From: Massilia sp. Root335
GTDB taxonomy: Bacteria; Pseudomonadota; Gammaproteobacteria; Burkholderiales; Burkholderiaceae_D
Assembly: GCF_001425685.1 (NCBI RefSeq)
Contig: NZ_LMCY01000028.1
Span: 257-54,341, forward strand
DNA length: 54,085 nucleotides
Direction of reading: 5' to 3'
Position 1 is the stretch's first letter. Each line of letters opens with the position of its first letter. Both the position numbers and the translations under genes were made by a program. Positions 8,708 through 16,584 of this stretch are shown in pieces. The notes beneath the pieces were generated by a model. The model was not told the origin of the DNA. It did no database searches and saw nothing but the letters and a program-made list of their open reading frames with translations.

Positions 8708-9295
8708 TCACGGCCCCGGATTCGGGTTGTCCGGCAGTGACGGGATCGCGCGCAGGTATTCGTAGACGGCGTACAGGTCGCGCGTCGTCAGCTTGCCGAC
8801 GGCCGGCCACGGCATCACTTGCAGGATCTGGCCGGCCGGGTCGTGCGGATTGTGGCCGGTGCGCAGCGTCCGCACGAATTCGTCGCGCGTGAGGCCGGCC
8901 GGGCGGCCCGCGTTGTCGGGCGTGAGGTTCGGCGCCGTGAAGGGACCGAACTGGCGCCCGCCCGACATGTACTGTTCCGCGTTGACGCGCTCGGGCTGGC
9001 CCTGGAACGGATCGCCGCCGGGCGAATAGCTCGGATGCGTGTGGCAGTCGATGCAGCCCGACGTGTTGACGATGTAGCTGCCCTGCCACACGAGGTTGCG
9101 CTGCTTGCCCTTGAGGTTCAGGATCACGCCGGGCGGCACGATCTCGCGCCCGCGCATGGCGCGGCTGTTGGTGTCGCTCAGGGCCGAGGCGGCGTCCGAG
9201 TCGGTGTCGGGCGCGGCCGCGGCGGGTGCCACGATGGCGAGGGCGAGTGCGATCGCCGGCCAGGTGGGACGGCGGGTCGGGTGGGTGGCGTGCAT
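8708..9295 (-). CDS. Exported c-type cytochrome, single haem
   Basis: A 195-aa periplasmic monohaem cytochrome c. A signal peptide ends near PAAAAP (residues 1-28). The haem site is SGCIDCHTH, and the likely sixth ligand is Met in ILQVMPWPAVGKL, followed by DLYAVYEYLRAIPSLP, a common C-terminal pattern of electron-transfer subunits and diheme-dehydrogenase partners. The ATG at 9295 has AGGAGA upstream. It converges with the GH16 gene 12 nt away; no dehydrogenase partner gene is next to it, so the electron donor is unknown. Confidence 0.88.
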   Translation of the reverse strand: MHATHPTRRPTWPAIALALAIVAPAAAAPDTDSDAASALSDTNSRAMRGREIVPPGVILNLKGKQRNLVWQGSYIVNTSGCIDCHTHPSYSPGGDPFQGQPERVNAEQYMSGGRQFGPFTAPNLTPDNAGRPAGLTRDEFVRTLRTGHNPHDPAGQILQVMPWPAVGKLTTRDLYAVYEYLRAIPSLPDNPNPGP

Positions 9296-9427
9296 GCTGT
9301 GTCTCCTGTGGGAAAGGACAAGCGCCGCGGTACGGCCGGCGCATCGGCAACGGACGAATCTACCCAGTATAGGCGGCGGGCCCGGCGGCGCCAGCACGGC
9401 GGGCCCGTCGATTCTGATAGGGCGGGC

Positions 9428-9475
9428 GTGACAATGCGCGCACTTTGCCGGTGGCGGCCGTGACATCATGGCGGT
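9428..9475 (+). repeat. Upstream block shared with 21911-21960
   Basis: About 48 nt beginning GTGACAATG and ending ATGGCGGT align with 21911-21960 at roughly three matches in four, with one gap. Both copies lie before a gene on the plus strand and are followed by an ATCGGGAG ribosome-binding region. It may be a shared promoter type or a degraded repeat. Confidence 0.4.
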
Positions 9476-9494
9476 TTCGACATCGGGAGACAGC

Positions 9495-9929
9495 ATGACC
9501 GCATCCTCCAGGCCGTGGATCCTCCTGGCCGCCGCCATCGCGACCGTCGGGGCGCTCATCCACGTGGCGGCCATTCCGGCCGGCCCGTCCTGGTACGCGT
9601 ATTTCGGCGCGCCGCCGGCCGTCGTGGCGTCGGCGCGGGCCGGCACCTGGCCCGCGCCGGTGGGCGCGGTCGCCATCGCCGGCCTGATGGCGACCTGCGC
9701 CTGGTACGCGTGCGCGGCGCTGGACATGGTGCGCCGGCCGCCCCTGCTGCGCACCGGGCTGGCGGTGATGGCCGCGATCTGCCTGGTACGCGCGTTGCTC
9801 CTGCCGCCGCTGGCCGTGCTGCATCCCGCGCTGCGCAACACATTCGAGGTGGTCGCCGCGATCGCCTGGGGCCTGGCCGGCATCGGCTTCGCGCTGGGCT
9901 GCGCGGGCGCGCGGCGCGGTCGCGACTGA
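9495..9929 (+). CDS. Small four-helix membrane protein
   Basis: A 144-aa protein made almost entirely of four predicted membrane helices (residues about 7-27, 43-68, 78-98 and 110-133). It resembles uncharacterised proteobacterial membrane proteins of about 140 aa; no catalytic motif is visible. The ATG at 9495 is chosen because GGGAGA lies just upstream; an in-frame Met at 9468 would add nine unlikely residues. It ends 7 nt before the AraC gene and is probably co-transcribed with it. Confidence 0.7.
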   Translation: MTASSRPWILLAAAIATVGALIHVAAIPAGPSWYAYFGAPPAVVASARAGTWPAPVGAVAIAGLMATCAWYACAALDMVRRPPLLRTGLAVMAAICLVRALLLPPLAVLHPALRNTFEVVAAIAWGLAGIGFALGCAGARRGRD

Positions 9930-9936
9930 CGCCCCC

Positions 9937-10698
9937 ATGCACCTGTACCGCGAATTCCCCCCGCATCCCGCGCTCGCCGGCCACGTGGCCTGCCTGTGGA
10001 CGAGCCACGCTGTTCCGGACGGCGCGCCCGTGCGCACGCGCGTCCTGCCCGACAATTGCATCGACATCCTGTGGCAGGACGGCGCGCCGCTGGGCAAGGT
10101 GGCGGGCATGATGTCGCGCCCCCACCACGTCGAGATGGCCGCGCCGCTGCTGACGGTCGCGGTGCGCTTCCTGCCCGGCGCCGCGCGCGCCTTCTTCGAC
10201 CTGCCCCTGTGCGAGCTGCAGGACGGCCATCCGGCGCTGGCCGACCTGTGGCCGCGCGCGCAGGCGGAGGCGCTGGCGGCGCTGCTGTGGGAGCGCGAGC
10301 GGACGGCGGCCGAGCGGCTCGCCATCATCGAACGGGCACTGCTCGCGCGCGTCCGCATGCGCGCGCCCGTGCGCGCGGACACGCTGGCGCGGGCGGCCGT
10401 CGCGCGCATGGAAGCGACGCGCGGCGCCGTCCGCGTCGACGCGCTGGCGTCCAGCCTCGGCGTCACGCGCCAGCACCTGGCGCTGCTGTTCCGCGAACGC
10501 GTGGGCTTGAGCGCCAAGACGTTCGCGATGGTGTGCCGCTTCCGCGCGGCGCACGCCGCGGTGCGCGGCCAGCCGGCCGCCGTCGACTGGGCGCGGCTGG
10601 CCGGCGATTGCGGCTACTACGACCAGTCCCACCTCATCCACGCGTTCCGCCAGTTCGCCGGCGCGACGCCGCAATCGTTCGTGAGGCCGGCACGCTGA
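9937..10698 (+). CDS. AraC-family transcriptional regulator
   Basis: A 253-aa regulator. The N-terminal 110 residues match the sensor domain often found before AraC-type helices in proteobacteria (HPALAGHVACLWTS, LPDNCIDILW, VRFLPGAARAFFDLP). The C-terminal 100 residues hold two helix-turn-helix motifs: VDALASSLGVTRQHLALLFRERVG and DWARLAGDCGYYDQSHLIHAFRQFAGATPQSF. Such proteins usually activate a nearby gene; the membrane protein immediately upstream is the obvious partner. The inducer is unknown. Confidence 0.9.
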   Translation: MHLYREFPPHPALAGHVACLWTSHAVPDGAPVRTRVLPDNCIDILWQDGAPLGKVAGMMSRPHHVEMAAPLLTVAVRFLPGAARAFFDLPLCELQDGHPALADLWPRAQAEALAALLWERERTAAERLAIIERALLARVRMRAPVRADTLARAAVARMEATRGAVRVDALASSLGVTRQHLALLFRERVGLSAKTFAMVCRFRAAHAAVRGQPAAVDWARLAGDCGYYDQSHLIHAFRQFAGATPQSFVRPAR

Positions 10699-10870
10699 TC
10701 GCCCGCGGGGCGCGCCGGCGTCCTGTGAAATTTCATTCAGCGTTCTGGCGGTCTTGATAATTGCGGACGCATGCCGCGTCTCGCACAATGCCCGCGACGA
10801 CTGGATGCCGTCATCGCGCCAAAGCCGGATTCCCCGACGGCCGATTACTTTTCCTCTGGGAAGTGACATC

Positions 10871-13306
10871 ATGAACAATTACAGGAAACGTGTCGTCGTC
10901 GTCGCGATTTTCTCGATGACCATTGCCGCAGGTTGCGGCGGCGGCTCAGACGGCACGGGAAGCGCGGCTGCGACGGCCGGCACAGGCCCCGCGGCCAACG
11001 CGGGCGGCAGCGGCGCGACGGCCGGCACAGCCAGCACGGGCACGACAGGCGGCACGGACACCACGGGCAGCACCGGCAGCACGGGCAGCACCGGCACCGC
11101 GACCGACCCGGCCGGCACGGCCGCGCAGGGCGGGACGAGCGCCGCGGCGGCCACCTGGACGAGCGTGAAGTGGGGCGGCGGGGGCTATGTCACCGGCCTG
11201 GTCTATCATCCGACGTCCGCGAACGTCCTGTATGCCCGCACCGACATCGGCGGCGCGTATCGCTGGAACCAGGCCACGATGTCGTGGACGCCCATCACCG
11301 ACGGCGTGGGCTTCAGCGGGGTCGAGAGCCGGTTCCACGGCGTCGAAAGCATCGCCCTCGATCCGAACAACGACCAGCTCGTCTACATGGCCACCGGCAT
11401 GTACACGTTCGAAGGCAACGGCCGCATCTACGTCTCCAGCGACCGCGGCACCACCTGGACCCATTACGATCTGCCGTTCGCGCTGGGCGGCAACAATCCC
11501 GGCCGGGCCCTCGGCGAACGCCTGATGGTCGACCCCAACAAGCCGTCGACACTGTTCTACGGCTCGCGCACGGCCGGCCTGTGGAAGAGCACCGACGCGG
11601 GCCGCACCTGGGCCCAGGTCACGTCGCTGTCGTCCGTGACGATGACGCAGGACCAGATCAATGCCGCGGGCGGCACCGCGATGGGCGTCGAGACGATCGT
11701 CTTCGACACGGGCACCAAGGGCGGCGGCACGGCCACGCAGGCCATCTACGCGGCCATCGCGCCCGACTACGTCGCGGCGGCGGGGCTGGCCTCGAACCTG
11801 TACAAGTCCACCGACGGCGGCACGTCGTGGAAGCCGGTCGCGATCCCGGTCTCCGGCTACCACATCCCGCACATGGTGCGCGCCGCCGACGGCATGCTGT
11901 ACGTGCCGTTCAGCCAGGGCGCCGGCCCCTCGGTCGCCGGTCCCGCCAAACTGTACAAGTTCGACGGCATCCACTGGACCCTGCTCGCGAGCAACGATTC
12001 CGCGGGCTACGGCGGCCTGTCGGTCTACGGCAGCGGCGCCACGACCCGCATCGCGCTGGGCGTCTCCAACACCTGGGGCTTCGGCCAGGTCGTCCAATTG
12101 TCGGACGACGGCGGCAGCACCTGGCGCGAAATCGAGGCCGGCATGCCGCACACGCCGGCCGGCACCGGCGGGGGCTGGGTGGACGACATCGAGATCGATC
12201 CGGCCAACCGCGACCACATCTCCCACATCACCGGCGGCGGCGTCACGGAAACGGGGAATGCCTCGTCGGCCACGCCAAGCTGGAGCGACGCGGTCGCAGG
12301 CCTCGAGGAGACCGCCACCCAGGCCGTCGTCACGCCGCCGGCCGGCGCATCGTACAAGTTCGTCAACAGCGCCGGCGACATCGGCACATGGGTCCAGACG
12401 GACCTCGCGGCGAAGCCGGCCAAGGGCCCCACCACCCAATGGAGCAACGGCAATTCGGCCGACGTGGCGTGGGCCGACCCGCTCTACATCGCGGGTACGG
12501 GCGTCTTGAACGGGTCCTCCACCGCCTTCGGCTTCTGGTCCGGCGACGGCGGCAACACGTGGTCGAACTTCGCGGCCCTGCCGGCCGGCGCCCAGTCGAA
12601 CCGGGGCGGCACCGGGAACCTCGTGGTCACGGCTCGCAACAATGCCGTCTGGGCGCCGGCCAACTCGGTGCCGTCCTACACCACGAACAATGGCGCGAGC
12701 TGGGTCCCGACCAACCTGCCGTCGCTGCCCAGCGTCGCCTCCGGCTGGGATCGCGCCTATCGCCTGGCGGCCGACCGCAAGAACCCGAACAAGGTCTATG
12801 CGTACGATTCGGGCGGCGCATCGTGGGGCACGGCGGGCAAGGTCTACGTCTCGACCGATGGCGGACACACCTTCACGGCGAGCCAGGGCGCGACGACGGC
12901 GAACCTGGCGCCCAACGCCTGGTGGGCCACCTCGATGGCGGTCAATCCGAACGCCGAGGGCGACGTCTGGCTGGCCGACGGCAACACCGTCTACCACTCG
13001 GTGGATTCGGGGGCGACCTGGACGAAGCTGAGCGGCTTTGCGACCGGCGCCGGCGCGCAGGGCGCCAGCGTGATCGCCCTGGGCAAGGCAAGATCCGGCG
13101 CGAGGTACACGGCAGCGGTGTACGTGGTGGGCACGATGAACGGCGTGTGGGGCGTGTACCGCTCCGACGACGCCGGCGCAACCTGGACGCGCTTCAACGA
13201 CGACGCGCACCAGTTCGGCGGCATCGGCGTGATGGCCGGCGACTGGAACACCTACGGCCGCATCTACGTCACCGGAACGGGCCGCGGTCTGCTCTACAGC
13301 AACTGA
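10871..13306 (+). CDS. Xyloglucanase-type GH74 lipoprotein
   Basis: An 811-aa exported enzyme expected to cut xyloglucan. The start at MNNYRKRVVVV is chosen because a lipoprotein signal follows (residues 1-18, lipobox ending IAAGCGGG with Cys18). Residues 20-95 are a Gly/Thr/Ser/Ala linker. The rest has the GH74 double beta-propeller: VKWGGGGYVTGLVYHP, YARTDIGGAYRW with the conserved catalytic Asp, and many Asp-box (SxDxGxTW) repeats such as SSDRGTTWTH, STDGGTSWKP and SDDAGATWTR. It probably sits on the cell surface or outer membrane. A short palindrome, TGAAATTTCA, lies upstream at 10726-10735. No neighbour is clearly in the same operon. Confidence 0.92.
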   Translation: MNNYRKRVVVVAIFSMTIAAGCGGGSDGTGSAAATAGTGPAANAGGSGATAGTASTGTTGGTDTTGSTGSTGSTGTATDPAGTAAQGGTSAAAATWTSVKWGGGGYVTGLVYHPTSANVLYARTDIGGAYRWNQATMSWTPITDGVGFSGVESRFHGVESIALDPNNDQLVYMATGMYTFEGNGRIYVSSDRGTTWTHYDLPFALGGNNPGRALGERLMVDPNKPSTLFYGSRTAGLWKSTDAGRTWAQVTSLSSVTMTQDQINAAGGTAMGVETIVFDTGTKGGGTATQAIYAAIAPDYVAAAGLASNLYKSTDGGTSWKPVAIPVSGYHIPHMVRAADGMLYVPFSQGAGPSVAGPAKLYKFDGIHWTLLASNDSAGYGGLSVYGSGATTRIALGVSNTWGFGQVVQLSDDGGSTWREIEAGMPHTPAGTGGGWVDDIEIDPANRDHISHITGGGVTETGNASSATPSWSDAVAGLEETATQAVVTPPAGASYKFVNSAGDIGTWVQTDLAAKPAKGPTTQWSNGNSADVAWADPLYIAGTGVLNGSSTAFGFWSGDGGNTWSNFAALPAGAQSNRGGTGNLVVTARNNAVWAPANSVPSYTTNNGASWVPTNLPSLPSVASGWDRAYRLAADRKNPNKVYAYDSGGASWGTAGKVYVSTDGGHTFTASQGATTANLAPNAWWATSMAVNPNAEGDVWLADGNTVYHSVDSGATWTKLSGFATGAGAQGASVIALGKARSGARYTAAVYVVGTMNGVWGVYRSDDAGATWTRFNDDAHQFGGIGVMAGDWNTYGRIYVTGTGRGLLYSN

Positions 13307-13397
13307 GGCCGGCCGATGTGAAGGAACGCATCTTCCATTTTTCCAATCCACGGCCGCGCGGAACAGGCATCATGTCGGTTTTCGACAGGAGACTTCC

Positions 13398-13763
13398 ATG
13401 ATCAAGGGACTGCGTACCGTGACCTACCCCGTGGCCGACCTCGGCGGCGCCAAGACCTGGTTCGCCGCCGTGTTCGGCGTCCAGCCATATTTCGACCAGC
13501 CGTTCTACGCCGGTTTCGCCGTCGGCGGCTTCGAACTGGGCCTCGTGCCCGACGGTACGCCGGGCACGGCCGGCTCCACGACCTTCTGGGGCGTGGACGA
13601 CATCGCGGCCGAGGTCGAGCGCATCGTCGGCCTGGGCGCCACCGTCCACGCGGCCATCCAGGAAGTGGGCGAGGGCATCAAGGTGGCGGAATTGAAGGAC
13701 CCGTTCGGCAACGTCCTCGGCCTCATCGAGAATCCGCTGTTCGACGTCGCGACCGTACGCTGA
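13398..13763 (+). CDS. VOC (glyoxalase/bleomycin-resistance) family protein
   Basis: A 121-aa single-domain vicinal-oxygen-chelate protein with two beta-alpha-beta-beta-beta modules: LRTVTYPVADLGGAKTWF at the start and AELKDPFGNVLGLIENP at the end. Members bind a metal and act as lyases, dioxygenases or resistance proteins; the substrate cannot be told. AGGAGACTTCC precedes the ATG. It is convergent with, and abuts without a gap, the AhpD-like gene. Confidence 0.85.
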   Translation: MIKGLRTVTYPVADLGGAKTWFAAVFGVQPYFDQPFYAGFAVGGFELGLVPDGTPGTAGSTTFWGVDDIAAEVERIVGLGATVHAAIQEVGEGIKVAELKDPFGNVLGLIENPLFDVATVR

Positions 13764-14228
13764 TCACATGCCGGCCGGCGGTTCGACCGGGATCTGGGTG
13801 CGCACCGACAGGTTGATGGCGTTCCAGCCGCGGATGACGGCGATCGTATAGCCCAGTTCCGCGATCTCGTTCTCGGTGAAATGCTCGCGCAGGGCCGGCC
13901 ACGCGGCGTCGGTGTCGTCGCGGTGGGGCAGGGCGTTGACGGCGTCGGCCCAGGCCAGCGCCGCGCGTTCGCGCTCGCTGAAGAACGGCGATTCGCGCCA
14001 GGCGGCCACGCTGTTCAGGTGGCGCGGGTCGGCGCCCTGCTTGACGAGGTCGCGCCAGTGCATGTCCACGCAGAGGCCGCAGCCGTTCTGCTGCGACACG
14101 CGCAGGTTGACGAGTTCGACGAGGCGCGGTCCCAGCGCGCCCTGCTTGACGGCCTGGGACAGGTTGATCATGGCCTTCAGGCCCGGCGTGGGCAGGGCGA
14201 ACAGATTGAGGCGGGCAGCGTGCGACAT
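13764..14228 (-). CDS. AhpD-like carboxymuconolactone decarboxylase-family peroxidase
   Basis: A 154-aa helical protein of the AhpD/CMD family. It has the redox motif NGCGLCVDMHW (Cys50, Cys53 and His57) and the preceding LVELVNLRVSQ that marks alkylhydroperoxidase-like members. It is expected to reduce peroxides or act as a disulphide reductase in the cytoplasm. The start has AAAGGAACC upstream. It is probably monocistronic. Confidence 0.9.
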   Translation of the reverse strand: MSHAARLNLFALPTPGLKAMINLSQAVKQGALGPRLVELVNLRVSQQNGCGLCVDMHWRDLVKQGADPRHLNSVAAWRESPFFSERERAALAWADAVNALPHRDDTDAAWPALREHFTENEIAELGYTIAVIRGWNAINLSVRTQIPVEPPAGM

Positions 14229-14320
14229 GATGGTTCCTTTCGTTTGAACGAGGGTGCGAAATGTGGCCCTCTATGCATTAGACGGAACGGCGCGCGCGTT
14301 TGTGACGGGTCCGCGCGAAT

Positions 14321-14941
14321 TCATTCGAATCCGTGACGCAGGCGCAGCGCGTCGACGTAGCGGGCGCGCGAACTGCGCGTCCGTTCGTGCGGCGCGAACG
14401 GGCTGCTGGCGCGGTCGAGCAGGTCGACGGCCGCCGCCAGCCGTTCCAGTTCGGCGCCGTCCAGCGGCCGGTCGCCGTCGGTCGATGCGCGGATGACGTG
14501 GATCGCCAGTTCCTTCGCCGCGACGTCCTCGGGCAGGCCGGAGCGCGTGCACAGCCCGTACGTGCCCGCGATGAAATGGGCCCACTCGCTGCGCAGGTGC
14601 GGCTCCGCCGCCAGTGCGGCTGCGGGCATTGTCCGGTACAACGGCTGGGCGTCCAGGGCCGCCCGGTAGCGCGCGGCGAACAGTGCGTATGGATCCGCGG
14701 TGCCGTCCAGCAGCATGCATAGCCAGTCCACATAGCCGCGCGCATACCAGTCGGTCGCATGATCCGCGGCGTGCGCGCCGAAGTACGATGTGCAATCGAT
14801 CCGGACCTTCAGCCGGTACGACGGCGCGGGCATGGTCCCGGCGGCGGTGAAGGCATCGAGCCGCGCGCCTTCGGCGGCGCAGGCCGCGAGCAACTGCGCG
14901 CGGGTGAGGAAGTGGGTGTGCAGGTAGGCGATGAGTTCCAT
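14321..14941 (-). CDS. Uncharacterised protein, DUF6058-like
   Basis: A 206-aa soluble helical protein. It begins MELIAYLHTHFLTRAQLLAACA and has a Cys-containing region DCTSYFGAHAADHATDWYARGYVDWL. This pattern recalls proteins annotated as DUF6058, said to occur near natural-product genes; I am not certain of the family. No catalytic motif is evident. The gene stands alone; 236 nt lie between its start and the next minus-strand gene's stop. Confidence 0.65.
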   Translation of the reverse strand: MELIAYLHTHFLTRAQLLAACAAEGARLDAFTAAGTMPAPSYRLKVRIDCTSYFGAHAADHATDWYARGYVDWLCMLLDGTADPYALFAARYRAALDAQPLYRTMPAAALAAEPHLRSEWAHFIAGTYGLCTRSGLPEDVAAKELAIHVIRASTDGDRPLDGAELERLAAAVDLLDRASSPFAPHERTRSSRARYVDALRLRHGFE

Positions 14942-15132
14942 GCCCGCATGCTACCCGCCGGCGCGCCGCGATGCTTCGGCCGCCGCCGAACCGTCGTCGC
15001 GGTCGGACGTGCCGGCCGGCACCTGGGCGCCGGCGCTGGCGGCAGCCAGCAGGGTTGCCGATGATGGGAAACGCCATGCAATCATGCGGACCCCGACTCT
15101 TTCGAACTGCTTCGTGAAACATGACAAGACAA

Positions 15133-15156
15133 GGGCCGGGGATAACCGCCCGGCCC
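15133..15156 (-). terminator. Hairpin after the small lipoprotein gene
   Basis: GGGCCGGG (15133-15140) and CCCGGCCC (15149-15156) form an 8-bp stem with an 8-nt loop, 22 nt beyond the stop codon of the minus-strand lipoprotein gene. On that strand the stem is followed by TTGTCTTGT, a weak T tract. Confidence 0.6.
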
Positions 15157-15177
15157 CGTGTCGTGTATGGACGCCGT

Positions 15178-15408
15178 TCAGGGTTTGATGTGCGGCTGGA
15201 CCGCCCCCGGGTTCAGGATCTGGTTGGTATCGATCTGGTCCTTGTTGATCACTTGGGCATTGTTCGACGCATGGCGCCGCGGCAGCATGCTCCCGGTCGG
15301 GGATTCACGGTCCTCGCGCGAGAGCTTTTGCCCGTCGGCGGCCGGATCCCGGGCACAGGCGCTGAGGAGACACGCCGCGCCCGCGGCGATCAAGAAATGC
15401 TTCATCAT
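15178..15408 (-). CDS. Small lipoprotein, unknown function
   Basis: A 76-aa lipoprotein. The signal peptide is MMKHFLIAAGAACLLSACAR with lipobox LSAC and lipidation at Cys18; no Asp follows the Cys, so sorting to the outer membrane is expected. The remaining 58 residues are polar with no recognised domain (RHASNNAQVINKDQIDTNQ). AAGGAG lies at a normal distance upstream of the paired ATG codons, and a terminator follows. Confidence 0.75.
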   Translation of the reverse strand: MMKHFLIAAGAACLLSACARDPAADGQKLSREDRESPTGSMLPRRHASNNAQVINKDQIDTNQILNPGAVQPHIKP

Positions 15409-15530
15409 GCTTGGTGACTCCTTTATTGTTGGAACATTTAATTTGCGTGCACGACAATATAAACCGGATCCTGTCCGAAATATGTAAGGATATTTCGTCG
15501 ATTTGCATGTGGCAGTGCGCGCCCGCCGGG

Positions 15531-15920
15531 CTAGGCGCGCAAACGCTCCATGGCGATCGACGACACCGTGAAACCGAGCCTGGCGAAAAACGCTGGCGCG
15601 CCGTCGCGCCCGGCCCGAAGCACCCAGGTGATGCGCGGGTCGGCGCCGGTCACATGAGCGACCAGTGCCGTGCCGATGCGTCGTCCACGGTGGGCCGGCG
15701 CCACGACGACCATCGACAGGTAACCGTTCGACAAACCGTCCGTAATGGCGCGGACGAACCCGACGACCTGGCCGTCGATGACGGCGACCTCCGCGACGGG
15801 CGAGGCCTCGACGAGCGCGACGAATTCGGCGAGACCCGCAATGCGGTGCGCCCAGCCGTTGTCGACCAGCAGGCTGAATGCCGCCGCAAGTTCCGACGGC
15901 AGGACACGGCGAATTTCCAT
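15531..15920 (-). CDS. GNAT-family N-acetyltransferase
   Basis: A 129-aa acetyltransferase. The acetyl-CoA loop is VVVAPAHRGRRIGTALVAHV, preceded by the strand VAVIDGQVVGFVRAI, and the C-terminus APAFFARLGFT is typical of GNAT motif B. The substrate is unknown. The start at MEIRRVLPSEL is chosen by family similarity; an upstream Met 19 codons earlier would add a Cys/Arg-rich stretch. Confidence 0.85.
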   Translation of the reverse strand: MEIRRVLPSELAAAFSLLVDNGWAHRIAGLAEFVALVEASPVAEVAVIDGQVVGFVRAITDGLSNGYLSMVVVAPAHRGRRIGTALVAHVTGADPRITWVLRAGRDGAPAFFARLGFTVSSIAMERLRA

Positions 15921-16006
15921 GGGATCGAATAAGGTGCGCAAAGGTGCAGTGTAGGCCGTGCATCGATCACGTTGCAAGACGGATTCGCCGTGCGCCCGGC
16001 CTGCCG

Positions 16007-16035
16007 TTGCAATCGCCGCACGCCGTTGTTAATAT
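16007..16035 (+). promoter_or_regulatory. Sigma-70 promoter of the SnoaL-like gene leader
   Basis: TTGCAA at 16007-16012, a 17-nt spacer and TAATAT at 16030-16035. Transcription should start at about 16042, giving a 138-nt untranslated or leader-encoding region before the start codon at 16180. Confidence 0.6.
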
Positions 16036-16041
16036 CGTGGC

Positions 16042-16104
16042 ATGAACCGCGCCCCTGTTACCCGTCAAGCGATTATTACCACCATCAACCGGATGGTGGG
16101 TTAG
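16042..16104 (+). CDS. Possible leader peptide (20 codons)
   Basis: An ATG at 16042, close to the predicted transcription start, opens a 20-codon frame ending in TAG at 16102-16104. The peptide contains AIITTINRM, encoded by ATT ATT ACC ACC ATC, and the last codons lie inside the first hairpin of the leader. No ribosome binding site is possible before it if transcription starts at 16042, so it would have to be translated leaderless. It may be chance; it is listed because its stop codon falls at a key point of the alternative RNA fold. Confidence 0.25.
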   Translation: MNRAPVTRQAIITTINRMVG

Positions 16105-16179
16105 CGCTTGTTACTGCAACCCGCCTGGAGGCGGGTCTGCAGCAAGCCAGTCTCCACGGCCCGTCCACAAGGAGACACC
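16042..16179 (+). ncRNA. Structured 5' leader with alternative hairpins and a hidden ribosome binding site
   Basis: Hairpin A pairs CCACCATC (16079-16086) with GATGGTGG (16092-16099). Hairpin B is long: GCTTG (16106-16110), CTGCA (16114-16118) and ACCCGCC (16119-16125) pair with GGCGGGT (16130-16136), TGCAG (16138-16142) and CAAGC (16143-16147), closed by the loop TGGA. The 3' arm of A, GGTGGGTT (16095-16102), can instead pair with AACCCGCC (16118-16125), the 5' arm of B, so the two states exclude each other. Hairpin C pairs GTCTCC (16150-16155) with GGAGAC (16171-16176), covering the ribosome binding site. No T tract follows B, so control would act on translation. ACAAGGAGA and the loop UGGA resemble CsrA sites. 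The regulator is unproven. Confidence 0.6.
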
Positions 16180-16584
16180 ATGGCTTCCCATCCCCTCGAA
16201 CAGGTCATCCGCGCCGCCGATGCCGCCATCACGGCGGAGGATTTCGACGCGCTGATGGATTTTTACGCCGACGACGCGACGCTCGTCGTCAAGCCCGGCC
16301 TGCACGTCACGGGCAAGGACAAGATCCGCGCGGCGTTCGTGAAGATCGCCGAGCACGTCCGGCACAGCCTCGTGGTCGGGCAGGGGCGCATCGACGTGAT
16401 CGAAGGCGGCGATACCGCCCTCGTCATCATGGAGTCGACGCTCGATTATCTGGATGCGGGGGAAAAGGTGGGCGCCAGGCGGCGCGCCACCTATGTGTTC
16501 CGCAGGGATGCCGGCGCGCGCTGGGTGTGCACGGTCGACAATTCCTACGGCACGGACATCCTGGATCAGCGCACCGGCGAATAG
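16180..16584 (+). CDS. SnoaL/SgcJ-like (NTF2-fold) protein
   Basis: A 134-aa protein of the SgcJ/DUF4440-type NTF2-like group: an N-terminal helix (LEQVIRAADAAITAEDFDALMDFYADDATLVV), then GLHVTGKDKIRAAFVKIAEH, and terminal strands YVFRRDAGARWVCTVDNSYGTDIL. Proteins of this type are small ligand-binding or isomerase-like domains; the substrate is not evident. The ATG at 16180 follows AAGGAGA, which is covered by a stem in the leader. Its last 19 nt overlap the 3' end of dadX on the other strand. Confidence 0.8.
   Translation: MASHPLEQVIRAADAAITAEDFDALMDFYADDATLVVKPGLHVTGKDKIRAAFVKIAEHVRHSLVVGQGRIDVIEGGDTALVIMESTLDYLDAGEKVGARRRATYVFRRDAGARWVCTVDNSYGTDILDQRTGE

Noticed and set aside
16036..16147. 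Integron attC-like site
   Set aside because: The long stem begins near GTTAGCGC, but the closing consensus (RYYYAAC paired with GTTRRRY) is missing and no integrase is near. The structure fits an mRNA leader better.
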